From positions 422,001-486,000 of the forward strand of contig JACEFZ010027761.1 of assembly GCA_014155875.1 (NCBI GenBank): a stretch of 64,000 nucleotides of DNA, in the 5' to 3' direction. Shown in pieces: positions 1 to 10,885 of this stretch. This DNA is from Cepaea nemoralis. Taxonomy: Eukaryota > Mollusca > Gastropoda > Stylommatophora > Helicidae. Every line of letters starts with the position of its first letter. Within the stretch, counting starts at the first letter, position 1. The notes under the pieces are model-generated. The model made no database searches and was not told the origin of the DNA. It saw only the letters and a list, made by a program, of their open reading frames with translations. Made by a program: the position numbers and the translations under genes.

Positions 1-61
1 AATAGTTGCATATCATGTTCTTCTTTGATTAGCCTTTTTCCAGGAAATTGTTGTGGTATTT

Positions 62-535
62 GCAATGAAACGAGAAAAAGAGTGCTGAAGTGCTACATAG
101 AACCTGTACTATCGATTTTATAGAACCTGTACTTTTGTATGGATGTGAAGCGTGGACAATGAGCAGTCAAGCTGAAAAACATCTGATAGCTGTAGAAATG
201 TGGTTTCTGAGGAAAATGCAAAGAATACCATGGACAGACCGAAAAACCAATGAACAAGTCCTTCAATAAACAAATGAAGATCGTAAACTGATTAGAGTCA
301 TTAGACAGTCAAAATTTTTTGGGCATGTTATGAAAAGAAATGACTTGGAGAACTTGGTGACAACTGGCAAGATCAAAGGGAAGAGACCAAGGGGAAGATC
401 GAGAAGTAAATATCTGTGGCCACTTGGCATGGTCGAGACAGGAACACTGAGCTGATCCACGACTCTGGTGACTGAGTGAGATGGCAAAACATGATCGCCC
501 ACGCTTATCGGCATGGCACATGATGGATGGATGGA
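62..535 (+). pseudogene. LINE reverse-transcriptase C-terminal fragment (family L-A)
   Basis: Decayed 3' end of an endonuclease-RT LINE. Readable pieces are LLYGCEAWTMSSQAEKHLIA, WFLRKMQRIPWTDRKTNEQV and LENLVTTGKIKGKRPRGRSR. There is a stop in QVLQ-TN, frame changes, and a short duplicated stretch around 100-135. It ends in (GATG)n-like tail. Close relatives are at 51375-53575 and 59455-59895. Confidence 0.8.
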
Positions 536-634
536 TTATATAAGATATTCTCATCTTCTGGAAAGCAGCTTCTGCTGGGTCTATTCTGCTCTTATCCTCG
601 GTTGTGCATTCTTCATCTGACGTTATGATTGCGG

Positions 635-654
635 CCCCCCCCCCCCCCCCCCCC
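635..654. repeat. Poly-C tract, 20 bp
   Basis: Uninterrupted run of C. It makes a spurious polyglycine reading on the minus strand and is likely to vary or be mis-sized. Confidence 0.95.
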
Positions 655-689
655 ACCGAATATTTGAATTTATTTATCCGATAAAGAAT

Positions 690-739
690 ATCTGCAGCAA
701 AGAACCTCAATGGCTCGGAACGCTGAAGAAGAAGAAGAA
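690..739 (+). mobile_element. 50-bp LINE 3'-end insertion with 10-bp TSD
   Basis: Contains the last codons of the LINE also found at 25445-25691 (AAGAACCTCAATGGCTCGG, reading AKNLNGSER then stop) followed by (GAA)n. It is flanked by perfect GATAAAGAAT at 680-689 and 740-749. Confidence 0.85.
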
Positions 740-1269
740 GATAAAGAATGTTTCCTTACACTGTAATACCACATTTTAGTATTATCTTTCTCTTTGAAAT
801 AACTGTTTTCTTTTCTGAATATTCAAGGAATGTTCCTTTCTGGCAGACTGTTACTACAATGTCCAACAGTTGTTACAGGTCTTTTGAATTGTGCTATCAA
901 TACTGTGTCATCTGCGTAACACAGATTGCTGACATCTGTTCACTCACCTTGAACTCAAGCCTAGTCCATACACGTGCTACTACTTCTAGTGTACTGGACT
1001 AATTTTATGTGTGGATTATCTTTCAATATTTTCAGTGTCACTCACTATCAGACGAACTCACTCCGACTTCAGAAGTAGTTGTAATTTATGTCCCTAAATC
1101 AAGTATGAGAAGTCAACATTTTAGCCCAACTGACCAGTGTAGGGGTTGAACCCAATACCTCAGCATAAGCACACCAGATGTTTCAGAAAGAGTGTTCTTA
1201 TCCATTTGGCCTTGTTGACCTATTATAACATTGAACATGTATTTCTAGTCTATCTTTGGTCTCTGTCAA

Positions 1270-1710
1270 TATTATTTCACTACAGACAGACAGGAGATCC
1301 AGTGACAAAATACTTACTGCTGGCTTTATCTGTGTTCATAACAGTCACATTTTAGTCAATATTTGAACTCCTGCCATTTGTTTCCGCTGTTCTCCCTGGT
1401 CGAGGGGTTAGCAGCTTTCTCCGTAACCCCGAATACTCTCGTGGTTGACGTGAGCGCACGAGAAATGGAAGCGTTTCGAGTCGTGCCAGTGACTTATGAG
1501 AGTATGAAGCCGGTCGCTCAGAAAGCAATGGCAAACTACTGAGCGTAATCTTACCAAGAAATCAACAATCAGCTGAAAGATGCTGATGTTGACAGCGATG
1601 TCCTGTAAAGTATATGCAAAAAAAAACAACAACCAAAAAACATTTGTTGCTAGTAAATTCTTTTTTATTATTCTGAGATCCTGCCATCAATTTTAACATC
1701 CTCCAACATT
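1270..1710 (+). repeat. Duplicated segment, SINE-filled copy
   Basis: Parts 1275-1345 and 1641-1710 resemble 3345-3500 in the same order. The shared landmarks are a GATCTCCAGTGACAAAA-like block and a CTAGTAAAT...ATTATTCTGAGATC-like block. The SINE at 1383-1640 splits this copy; the 3.4-kb copy lacks it. Confidence 0.65.
1383..1640 (+). mobile_element. tRNA-derived SINE (family S-A), full length
   Basis: The head has an A-box-like CTGGTCGAGGGGTTAGCA and a degenerate B-box region. The 3' domain has GCAAACTACTGAGCGTAATC, then CAGCTGAAAGATGCTG and TGTCCTGTAAAG, and a poly-A tail. TSD CATTTGTT at 1375-1382 and 1641-1648. Family members are at 3950, 34105, 54024 and 60087, plus many partial ones. 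Confidence 0.85.
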
Positions 1711-2589
1711 ATAATCATTTCATCATATTACCTCTGAAATGAATTCGTCTGATGACAAGGGACATGGGTAATAGGGAAAGAGATGCAAGGATCTTTTCTG
1801 CACTCTTTCTAATGCACTTTGTAAGTTTTTCTTCATGTCTCTAAGGTTGTTTTTGCTCCATCATTTGTGTGGTCTTTCCATGGCTCTGTATCCATTATAT
1901 TTATTTTTGCATTGAAATTTCCAAATATTATTTTGACTTCTTGTCATTTGGTTTAAGACATCACCATGTCTATTTCATCATAAAATCTGTCATAATTTTC
2001 TAACATCAAGATATATCAATATTGAGCTGCAAAAAGGAATAATTCCACACACCTGGTCTATATCATTTGAGGCTCTCTTGAAGTTAAGTGAAAAGATGAA
2101 AAGCCTTTTGAAGTGCTTCAGATGCAATGAGTGAACTGGACAGAAAAATGATGAAACTGATAGGCCTACGTTTTTGAGGACAGAGATAAAAAGGTAATTG
2201 ACAAACATGCAAACGAGTAGATATTTTATCTTGTCCCAATATGAAACATGAAATATTGAACAAATTTAAGGAAAAAGAAGACATTGTCCAGGATAAAACT
2301 ATATAACACAAACATACAAGGACATTTGGTTTAGATTTAAGAATGAATTGAAGAGAATTATTGAGGACGGTTTGGTGGCATGGCTTGGGCCAGACATTTC
2401 AACACCAGTGGCTAACTGGATGACTGGCTAACGTGATGAAAATGATATATATAATGTTCTTGAAATCACCACTCTATAATGCAATAGTATGGTTTGTAAT
2501 TATCATCCAAGAGCATTTTGTAAGATATAAACTACTTTCATTTAATAAAACAGCCAATTTCTAACTTGGAAAATGATTTAATGATCCAT
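1711..2589. other. Unannotated AT-rich stretch
   Basis: No exon, element or coding ORF was recognised. If the cryptochrome gene continues past exon 10, this would be intronic or 3' flanking sequence. Confidence 0.5.
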
Positions 2590-3340
2590 GGTATTTATCC
2601 TGAGTATTTCATAAACCACGATCATTTTTCATGTTAATAAACTAATCATGTTACAGCATGGGATATTATATTATGGCATATGCAATTTATAGAAAAGCAT
2701 ATATTATATCATAATTTTCCATCGTTGCACTTCACTGCATGAAAAATTATACAATGACATGATATTTATCAATGATCACTTTCTGCATCTGTGATCACCT
2801 TTCACATTCATACAATAACCAGTTTATTTACATGGGGAATAATATAATGGCACATTGTATTTATCCCAGATCACCTTTCACATTCATACAGTACCAGTTT
2901 ATAACATGCAGAATAATATTATGGCGCATGGTATTTATCAGAGACCACCTTTCACATTCATACAACAACCAGTGTATTTACATGGGGAATAATATAATGG
3001 CACATATTATTTATCCCAGATTACCTTTCACATTCATTCAATACCAGTTTATAACATGGAGAATAATATTACAGCACATGGCATTTATCCAAGATCACCT
3101 TTCATATTCATAAATACCAGTTTATAACATGGTGAATAATATTATGGCACATTGTATTTATCCAAGATTACCTTTCACATTCACATAATAACCAGTTTAT
3201 AGCATGGAAAATGATATGGCACGTGGTATTTATCCAACAGCATTTGCTAAATCTATGATCACCTTTCATAGTCATAAAATAACCAGTTTATAATGCAGAT
3301 AATTATGGCCTGTGATGCTTATCCAAAAGCATCATCACTA
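2590..3340. repeat. Minisatellite, about 75-bp unit
   Basis: Around eight to ten imperfect copies of a unit containing ATCACCTTTCACATTCATAC, ACCAGTTTATAACATGG and ATTTATCCAAGAT. The most regular part is 2790-3290. The open frame across it is a by-product of the 75-bp period, a multiple of three. Confidence 0.85.
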
Positions 3341-3344
3341 TAGA

Positions 3345-3500
3345 GGGAGAAGATCTCCAGTGACAAAACACATTTTTGTCTTACTCCTTGCTTTATCTGT
3401 TTATGCATTTGTTTATTTCCCTGTGTAGTTGCTTCCACTTGTTTCTAGTAAATAAGTTTTGATTATTCTAAGATCTTTCCATCAAATTTAATATCCCCCA
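3345..3500 (+). repeat. Duplicated segment, empty-site copy
   Basis: Counterpart of 1270-1710 without the SINE. CCACTTGTTTCTAGTAAAT here corresponds to the CATTTGTT target in the filled copy. Confidence 0.6.
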
Positions 3501-3509
3501 CCAGTTTAA

Positions 3510-3700
3510 CTGGTTCAGTGCCAAACTAAAAGTCCGTTTGGACCAAACATGGTACACTTAATATGAACAAGTATTACAATGTACATTTCCATTCAATGAG
3601 CATTAAAATTGCAGAAGATACCACAAAACAAAAAAATAACACCTTTCTGTACAAATGGAGATCACATTTGGTGATATATTATCTTTAAGTACCGAATCAG
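3510..3700. mobile_element. TTAA-flanked MITE, copy 1
   Basis: The 191-bp element is bounded by TTAA at 3506-3509 and 3701-3704. Its ends form a short inverted repeat (CTGGTTCAGTGCCAAA and the complement of the right end, CTGATTCGGTAC). It is non-coding. Copy 2 is at 5519-5739 and a split copy at 20146-20760. The TTAA target suggests the piggyBac group. Confidence 0.75.
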
Positions 3701-3949
3701 TTAATTATTACACTGTTTCACTTTGACAGTGCTTTGGTGTAATGTATAAAGTGTAAAGTAGAACTACAGTGTAATGCAAAAAGTATTAAAAATGTATAAT
3801 TTTTAATGTATAAAGCACAAGTATAGGTATTTCTGTGTCTCAATTAATCTCTCTTTTATTGTGTATATGGCATGACTTGTTCATTTACCCCCACAAACTT
3901 TCCCCTCCACAAATCCATACTATTTAAAAACTAATTTCCACCTTTAATT

Positions 3950-4195
3950 TCCTTCTGCCGGCTTCGTGGCTTAGAGGTTATGACTTTTCTCCGTAATCTC
4001 GTATACTCTCGTCAGGTAACGTGATGACAGTTCAAATCAGCAGTGGTTCGAATCGCATCGGTAACTTACGGGGTATGTGAGCCGGCCGCTCAGAAAGCAA
4101 TGGCAAACTACTGAGCGTAATCTTGCCAAGAGATCAACATACAGCTGAAAGATGCTGGTGTTGACAGCTAAGTCCTGTAAAGGATATGCTAAAAA
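3950..4195 (+). mobile_element. SINE S-A
   Basis: Full-length type. B-box GGTTCGAATCG lies at about 4046-4056, and the 3' domain has GCAAACTACTGAGCGTAATC and GTTGACAGCTAAGTCCTGTA. It ends in a short A-rich tail. Confidence 0.85.
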
Positions 4196-4557
4196 ATCCT
4201 GACTTGTTCTTCACATCATAATTATGACTAGAAGTTTGGTGACAGGCTTACGAGGTTGATTGATTGAAACTCTTTGTACTCAATTGCTTCTGGTCTTTTG
4301 ATTAAAGTTGTAAATTTCGTTTTAAGCATATCACAAGGTATGTATCCACTTTCAGAAATATGATTCAACAGTTTAGTTTATTTCTATTCTGAATTCTCCA
4401 GTAGTTCTAATTTGTCCATTGTAATTTCATTTGAACTAGCCATTTTTCTTTCTTTATGTTTGATAGCATCAGTGACTTCTTCATTTAGTATAGATGGACC
4501 TTGTAAGTTAGTTTCTTCTTTAAATTCCATCATCGAACAGACCAAAGCTGGCTTTGC

Positions 4558-4735
4558 AGGTGATTTGGCAGCAGACTGCCTTGCTTTGGTTTTCATTAAA
4601 TGGTATGAGTTCTGGTTGTTCACAAAGCAATGGCAAACTACTGAATGTAAACTTGCCAATAAATCGCAAACAGCCAAAAAATACTGAGGTTGACTGTGAC
4701 GTCCTGTAAAGGAGATGCATCTAACTTTTAACCAT
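4558..4735 (+). mobile_element. SINE S-A, second subfamily, 5' partial
   Basis: Starts at GATTTGGCAGCAGACTGCC and ends GACGTCCTGTAAAGGAGATG. The 3' domain differs from the main subfamily in having GTAAACTTGCC and GAGGTTGACTG. A similar head is seen at 60475. Confidence 0.75.
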
Positions 4736-4750
4736 ACCAACATTTTAAAG

Positions 4751-4862
4751 GCTCAATAGTAAAGATGGCAGACTCACTCTGTGCAACCATGTAGTTTATG
4801 TTTACAGCTCAATAGTAAAGATGGCAGACTCACTCTGTGCAACCATGTAGTTTATGTTTACA
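4751..4862 (+). repeat. Exact 56-bp tandem duplication
   Basis: Two copies, starting at 4751 and 4807, appear identical over 56 bp, so this is a recent duplication. Confidence 0.9.
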
Positions 4863-4959
4863 GTGCCATCAGGGATATGGCCGCAGCTTGTCCTCATCTC
4901 AAACTGTCAATGAGACCTGAACATGCTATGACCACAAATCCCAGGCATAATTCATTACA

Positions 4960-5910
4960 ATGTAGATGTTGTTTTACACTGCTACAGACTGCCCACACTA
5001 CTAAAACCCTATTGCTATCATTTTTCTAAACTAAGATTCTTATGTCATGACTGCTGATGCAGCTTTTATTATAATTATTTGATGAGAACTATGCAGCTAC
5101 AGGTACTAATATTATCCCATCTTCTTCTTCTCCTCCTCCTCCATCTTCTTCTCCCCCTCCTCCATCTCCTTCTTCTTCTTCTTCAAATGTCCAGTTCACT
5201 GATTACTGTTGTGTGAATTATTCATCTACTGGCTTTTTCCTCCTCTGTTTGATGCAGACATCAATGATCACAACTTTCCGATCTTCTAAGGATCTGGGTG
5301 TGGCAGTTTTTTCCTTATCTCAACTTCCATCAGATGTCACTGTGTTACCTAGATATTGAAAACAATCGACTTGTTAGATTTTAATGCCCTTACTATATAT
5401 ATATGGACTTTGTGCTTTCTTGGAATCTACCATGCACTTATGTTTATTATCCCATTAGAGAAGCAAAATGTCAAGTTTCTGAAACTGTTCAGGACATGCT
5501 GTGACCCCTTGCCTTTAACTGATTCAATGTCAAACAAAAAGTAGGTTTGTACCAAACATGGTACACAATAAAATGAACAAATATTCTCGTATAATGTAAA
5601 TTTCCATTAACTGGGCACTGAAATTGCAGAAGATAAAACAAAACAAATAACACTATGACGCTAGTACGGCGATATATCATCCTTCTGTCCAAATGGGAGG
5701 TCACATCTGGTGATATATTATCCTTCGGCGCTGAATCAGTTAAAACACAGCTAATGATGAATTATTTTACACTGCTACATACTGCTGATCCAACTGAGCT
5801 CAACAATTTCTCCCAGGCTCCTTGTGTAAGATTGTCAGTTCACTGATAAGTGTGCATGTGTGTAGTTATTCATCTACTGGCTTTCTCCTCCTCTGTTTCT
5901 GATGGACTTC
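4960..5910 (+). repeat. Local segmental duplication split by a MITE
   Basis: 4965-5260 and 5745-5910 share blocks such as TTACACTGCTACA and TTATTCATCTACTGGCTTT. The second copy follows MITE copy 2. 5122-5190 is a CTT/CTC polypyrimidine tract. No gene seen. Confidence 0.6.
5519..5739. mobile_element. TTAA-flanked MITE, copy 2
   Basis: The 221-bp element has TTAA at 5515-5518 and 5740-5743. Its termini are CTGATTCAATGTCAAAC and, on the complement of the right end, CTGATTCAGCGCCGAA. It is internally homologous to copy 1 (GGACCAAACATGGTACAC-type block and ATATATTATCCTT block). Confidence 0.8.
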
Positions 5911-6129
5911 TTCATCTGATGAGCTGCTCAGAAACATTTTCGCCTTACTGAGGAACATGCTCACTGAAAAGAAGATAAGATTTTCTGTTATGAATTAATG
6001 CATGGGAAAGAACATATAGAAAAGAAACCAGTAACATTTGGTATTAAGCACATTATTACTACGTACTTAATAAAGAATTGTAACTACAGTACCCTTCTAA
6101 AAACTGTTCATTTCCTTTTTGTTAAAAAA
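5911..6129. other. Unannotated stretch
   Basis: AT-rich sequence in which no element was recognised. Confidence 0.4.
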
Positions 6130-6435
6130 TGAAATAGATCCACTGTGGTATAGTGGTTAGTGTGCATGCCTGCTAAGAAAGTGGTCTAGGTTTAATTCCC
6201 AGCAGAGGCAGGATTATTTCCCAACCAGAATAGCCCTGGGCTTGATCCAGCCTCTTACAAATGGGCCCCTGACAATTTTCAGAATGTTCTGGGGATCGCC
6301 TAGAGAGGAAGGATGAAGAAGGGAACAGAGAATATACCTCATATGTGATGGTCTAAAACACGTGAAGGACTAACAGTTTACATCTTAGTGGCAGCATCTG
6401 CTACGTGAATACCTTTACCTTAAGAAAAAAAAAAA
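6130..6435 (+). mobile_element. tRNA-derived SINE (family S-D) with poly-A
   Basis: The head TGGTATAGTGGTTAGTGTGC resembles a tRNA A-box (Asp/Glu-like) and GGTTTAATTCC a B-box. A body of about 230 bp follows and ends in 13 A. The body partly matches 34335-34520 (CCAGCAGAGGCAG, TTTTCAGAA...TTCTGGG) and 24755-24810. Confidence 0.7.
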
Positions 6436-6564
6436 AACATTGCAGTCAAATACGATACTTTATTAAATATCAAATGGTTTAGCCACCTCACAAGAATGCA
6501 CTGGTACCATCTGCCAGAGAGATCCACATTGACGAAATATGATGGATACAAAAAGCTGGCTTAG

Positions 6565-6800
6565 TGGCAAAGGAGTTATGGACACAGATCGTAATCCAGC
6601 ATACTGCGTTTGAAACACAGATGTGGGCAATTTGGTAGCAGACTATCTTACGTCATTTAAAAAAAAAATGAAATGGTATTGGTGCAGGTCGTTCAGAAGG
6701 CAATGGCAAACTACTGAAAATAAACTTGCCCAGGAATCACGAACAGTAAAAAAAATGCTGGGGTTTACTGCTATGTCCTGTAAAGCATATGAAACTAACT
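6565..6800 (+). mobile_element. SINE S-A, second subfamily
   Basis: Begins near AAGGAGTTATGGACACAGAT with GTTTGAAACACAG as a weak B-box. The 3' domain is GGCAATGGCAAACTACTGAA, then GTTTACTGCTATGTCCTG. Confidence 0.75.
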
Positions 6801-6839
6801 AACAGAAGAAAGTGAGCGCTATGTTAAAGATGGAGTGAT

Positions 6840-6935
6840 GGTATCATGAAGAACCATTTTCCACATCTTTAGGTGCACTGGGTATATAGCCTTGGCCCAT
6901 ATTTTTATAGACCAACTGACGCCCAACACGGGAAA
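6840..6935 (-). mobile_element. SINE S-C, 3' fragment
   Basis: Matches the CACTGGGTATATGGTGCTAG / CCCATATTTGTATAGACC part of the family seen in full at 57815-58055. Confidence 0.55.
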
Positions 6936-7004
6936 TATTCAATAGAGGATGGAATGAAATATGCTAATTTCCAAATGGGGCAGGTCATCTTTAAACATGG
7001 ATAA

Positions 7005-7165
7005 CTGTTACGGGAGCCACGGTAGAATAGTGGCCAGGTGCTTGTGTGCTGGCCCAGTGGTCAGGGGTTCGATCTGCATCTGGGTGGATTCACATTTTAA
7101 AACTGACACGATCTTCCAGATCGACCCAGCCAAACATAGGTACTTTAAATGTCCCCAGCCTGCGT
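7005..7165 (+). mobile_element. SINE S-C, 5' part
   Basis: The head GGGAGCCACGGTAGAATAGT with GGGGTTCGATCTG (B-box) resembles the complement of the head at about 58055. It is directly followed by the LINE at 7173-7691. Confidence 0.65.
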
Positions 7166-7172
7166 GCTAATT

Positions 7173-7691
7173 CCTTGGCACCTTGCCGTCTTGACAGATG
7201 ATAGTTTGTTACATTGTGCTTCAAAAAGGCACAACTACAACCCTTGGTGGTAGCAAATGTGACTGATAAGGCCAATTTGCACTGTAAATGTTCATCTACA
7301 GTGGATGCATGTGAACACATGGTCATTTCCACCATCATGCACCATTTTATGTCTCAAATGCTCGGTGTGTGACTTATCTGCAATAATTTTCTCCTTTGTC
7401 TTTATTCCATTTCTGATATTTGCCCTCCATGCAACACGTTCAGCGGTGACTTGCTCCCAGTGTGCATTATCAATACCTGTATCAATCATGTCCCGCTTAC
7501 ACACATCTTTGTATCATAGTTGAGGCCAACCCTGAGATCTTTTACCCATCTGTAATTCACCAAAAAGAGATGTTCTTTAGTATTCTACCATCATCCATCC
7601 TCCTACGTTTCCTATCTATCTTGCCATTTAATACCAAGTATTTGAGTGTTGATGGAATTAAATATTCTAATTTCCAAATGGGGCAGGTTGA
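7173..7691 (-). pseudogene. LINE 3' fragment with C2H2 tail (family L-B)
   Basis: Reads ANIRNGIKTKEKIIADKSHT and DGGNDHVFTCIHCR on the minus strand, with stops and frameshifts. It ends with the same GTCAAGACGGCAAGGTGCC 3' motif as 17290-17995. Possible TSD GTGCTAATT at 7164-7172 and 7692-7700. The right (5') end carries a 38-bp block that also occurs at 6948-6985. Confidence 0.75.
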
Positions 7692-7700
7692 GTGCTAATT

Positions 7701-8734
7701 GACCTATAGAAATGTGAGTTTAAGCTCCATAAGTCCAAAGTGTCTTAAGGCATGTAAAAATGGTCTTTTTCTGACTTGTTATAACTGTCATATTTACATT
7801 GAGACTAGTATAACATATGCTAATTTACACAATGAAAGGAAAGGGGGCAAAAGGAGGTGGCTCATATTTAAAAAAAGAGATTTACATGCCGAATGATAAC
7901 GAATATGTTCATTTTCATGATCTAGATTGCATTTATCGTGTTTGTAAAGTCATCAAAACTTACTTTTTGGAATCTTTGGCAGATCCAGAAATATCCGTTT
8001 GTTTGCTGAAAAAAAAGAAGATAAATAGAAACATTAAAATTCATAAATTAAATGATTTAATTGTGAAAACAATAATTTTGTTTTGTTACATTGTTGTGTA
8101 AACAGTGTATTTTACAAAACCAACCAATGTGTAACCATGTAGTAAATGTTTTGGCGTTCAATAAATATACATGGTGACTTTCAAAAGTTCAGGAATATTT
8201 GCTGTGATCACTTGAAATAGTTTCTCTCTCAGATGTTAACAACAGAAACTTGCTAACCAGCCATTAAGTTTCACCGCCACTGTTGGCTACCATTTCAATT
8301 AATACAGTTTCTCTGACAGATTTTAACAACAGAAACTTGTTATTCAGCTAGCTAGTCTCTTATTTGCTACCCCAATTAAATTAATTATTTTATTAAATAT
8401 ATTTATTAAAGTAATTATTTACTCTGTACAATGATCTTATTATAACATTCTTAAAGACATAAGCAATATATTGTACACTGTTACTGCTTTGCCAGATGAT
8501 CTTCTTGTTTTTAACTGAGCACTTCTGATCAGCTTCAGTGATGAAATACAGAATATAAACGAGACAATTTAGAACAGACAAGCCAATATATGAATTGTGT
8601 AACAAGTAATATATAGCTTATGAAAGAAATAAAGTTGAATACTTCATTATAAGTGCAAACTTGATGGAAAAGATGGCTTAGCATATGCATAATTGGGAAA
8701 TGAATGCAGATCTGGTTCATGACTGGTGATCATA
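7701..8734. other. Unannotated stretch with a local tandem duplication
   Basis: No exon recognised. TTAACAACAGAAACTTG with its surroundings is repeated at about 8218-8260 and 8305-8345. Confidence 0.4.
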
Positions 8735-8830
8735 TGAGATAGAAAACCATGATTGTATATGCTTATCAGCATGGCACATGATTGTATATGCTTATCAGCA
8801 TGGCACATGATGATAATAATAATAATGATG
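8735..8830 (+). mobile_element. LINE L-A extreme 3' end
   Basis: GCTTATCAGCATGGCACATG occurs twice (a 29-bp tandem duplication), followed by (ATGATA)n. This is the 3' terminus of the L-A LINE family. Confidence 0.65.
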
Positions 8831-8949
8831 AACTTATTAGGTAATTCATTCTGAAGACTTGTAATCGAGTTGTCTGATCATGCTTCATACTGTCTCTTGT
8901 TCTCAGAAACTCTCTTCAGCTCAGCATAAATCTGTTTCCCAACATCCTT

Positions 8950-9110
8950 TCATGCTCATGTGATGCAATTCTTTCTTCTTCCTCTTCTTCTTCGTTCATC
9001 CTGAGTTTTTTCCGGACGTGATTGCGTTGTGCCTGTTTACAGCAGAGCTGTGTTCTTGTGCCGTTAGGCCGACACATCCGACTTCTGCGGGATGCAGTTC
9101 TTTCTAGGAC
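8950..9110 (-). repeat. Dispersed repeat shared with 46420-46530
   Basis: On the minus strand both copies read CGGATG...GGCCTAA/ACGG...CGCAAT...AAAAAACTC followed by a GAAGAAGAA run, and suggest a coding remnant (KKLRMNEEEEEE here, KKLRVNAEEE there). Probably a LINE tail, family unknown. Confidence 0.5.
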
Positions 9111-9600
9111 CACCTCTTCTTCTCTTGCCCTCCTGTATTCCCAGTTATAGACCTCCATATCTTATAGTATGAGCAAGCCTGCTATCCTTTGTGTATAATG
9201 TTCAGTAGTTGTCTATTTTCTTGTGTCTTTAATAATTGGTTCATTTGATATATTTTCTGCCCATTTGATTCTTTGCATCCTGCAGTAACACCACCTCACA
9301 AATGCTTCCAAATTATTTTCATCTCTTCCATTTAGTCCATATTTCAGAACCCTTAAGTGCTATGGGTCGAAGAGAGTAGTGATTATTCCTTTCTGTAGCT
9401 CAAAATGGATGTTACTTGATGTTAGGAATGTTTGCTTTTCCTGAAACACTTTCTGGATACTGCAGGCAGTAGTTGATCTTATTTCAGTTCATATCAAACA
9501 TCTTGTGTAATTATTTGGCCTAGATAGAGAAATTTAGGTTTTTGTTTAAAGGTCTTTCTGGCTTAAAACAATATAAGTATCTATTGCTGCTTTCTATTTT

Positions 9601-9925
9601 TACGAGGGTAAGTTAATAAGTAAGTCACAAATGGCTGTAGAAAAATAACTAACTATGATAACAACTTGAAACTAGTTTATTTTTATACATACATTGTCCC
9701 TTTATTTCTCAACATAATTTCCACCAACATTGATGCACTTATCCCATCGTTTTATCAGTCCTCCCAAACCGGCTGCATAGAACTGCGTGCCCTGTTTTCT
9801 AAACCACTGTTTTCACTTCACATTCAACTTCGGCGTCATTCGCGAAATGTCTCCCGCCAAGGTGGGTTTTCAGTGGACTTAGCCCCTAGCGATTTCCCGT
9901 AAAGCGGTGCATAGTTGGGTAGAAA
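9601..9925 (-). pseudogene. Mariner transposase C-terminal fragment with terminal repeat
   Basis: The left end is TACGAGGGTAAGTTAATAAG, a mariner-type inverted repeat. On the minus strand the sequence reads LKTHLGGRHFANDAEVECEV and then, after a frame change, the C-terminus LIKRWDKCINVGGNYVEK. The family's catalytic DD34D part is absent. Confidence 0.8.
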
Positions 9926-9929
9926 AAGT

Positions 9930-10181
9930 TACGAGGGTGAGTCAATAAGTAAGTCACACAGTTCTGTGGGATGGCAGGTAAATGAAAACAAGGCACGCAA
10001 TTCTATGCAGCCGGTTTGGGAGGACTGATAAAACGATGGGATAAGTGCATCAATGTTGGTGGAAATTATGTTGAGAAATAAAGGGACAATGTATGTATAA
10101 AATAAACTGGTTTCAAGTTGTTATCATAGTTAGTTATTTTTCTACCACCATTTGTGACTTACTTATTAACTTACTCTCATA
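9930..10181 (+). mobile_element. Internally deleted mariner (MITE-like), 252 bp
   Basis: Has a 5' terminal repeat TACGAGGGTGAGTCAATAAG, a short 5' leader to about 9990, then the transposase C-terminus (KRWDKCINVGGNYVEK, stop) and a 3' terminal repeat. Its right 190 bp is an inverted, nearly identical copy of 9601-9795. Confidence 0.8.
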
Positions 10182-10244
10182 CTTACAATCGTAATAGATA
10201 TTAGTACTGATTTTTGTAAATTGTTCCTAGGGTGATATAATGAT

Positions 10245-10885
10245 ATACAAACGAGTCTTATGGAGCATATGTGGAGCTCATGGGCTTTCATGGCCCAGGT
10301 TGGAGGGAGAATTGCTAAGGAACGCAGCAGTGTTTGCTGTGATTATGAGCCATTTAACATCGGAGGTCATGACAGTAACAAAGGCACAGTGTTTCTGGAG
10401 ACAAACGTTCACAAATACATGTTTTCTCAGCAACTCCATGAGCATGTAAAGGAGGATTGAGTTTGACTGGGACAGAGGCAATCCTTGAATCTATTAGAAG
10501 GTCAAGACTGACTAAATGCGTTTCATTTTTGTGCCAGGGCACACTGGTGTAAGAGGATAGCTGATAGGCTTGTGGGCTGGGCTGCTGTTGAGAGCGGATT
10601 AGCAATGGACCAGGCTGATATTCTGAATGCTCTCAGGTTGGCAGGACGAGTAAATGACTCAAGGGATGGATGGCATTCTGTAATTTTTACCAGACTGCAG
10701 GAACAACAAGTCAAACAGGGTCAAAATAGACATGTGGTGAACAAAAGAAGAATCCAACACAGAACTGGGGTCATCAGTCGCTGCAATTTGAGGGAGACAC
10801 CGATATGGGGATCTGAGCATTTATGGACTAATGTTTGATGGTCAAGGAGGATGATCTGTCAACTGACCAACTAACTAACTATTTA
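10245..10885 (+). pseudogene. LINE RNase H domain and C-terminus, decayed (family L-C)
   Basis: Corresponds to 37640-38267. Readable pieces include AFMAQVGGRIAKE, MDQADILNALRLAGRVND and QHRTGVISRCNLRE. There are several stops and shifts. It ends GGATGATCTGTCAACTGACC then (AACT)n, the L-C 3' tail. Confidence 0.8.

Noticed and set aside
2772..3113. 113-codon ORF
   Set aside because: Translation of the 75-bp minisatellite.
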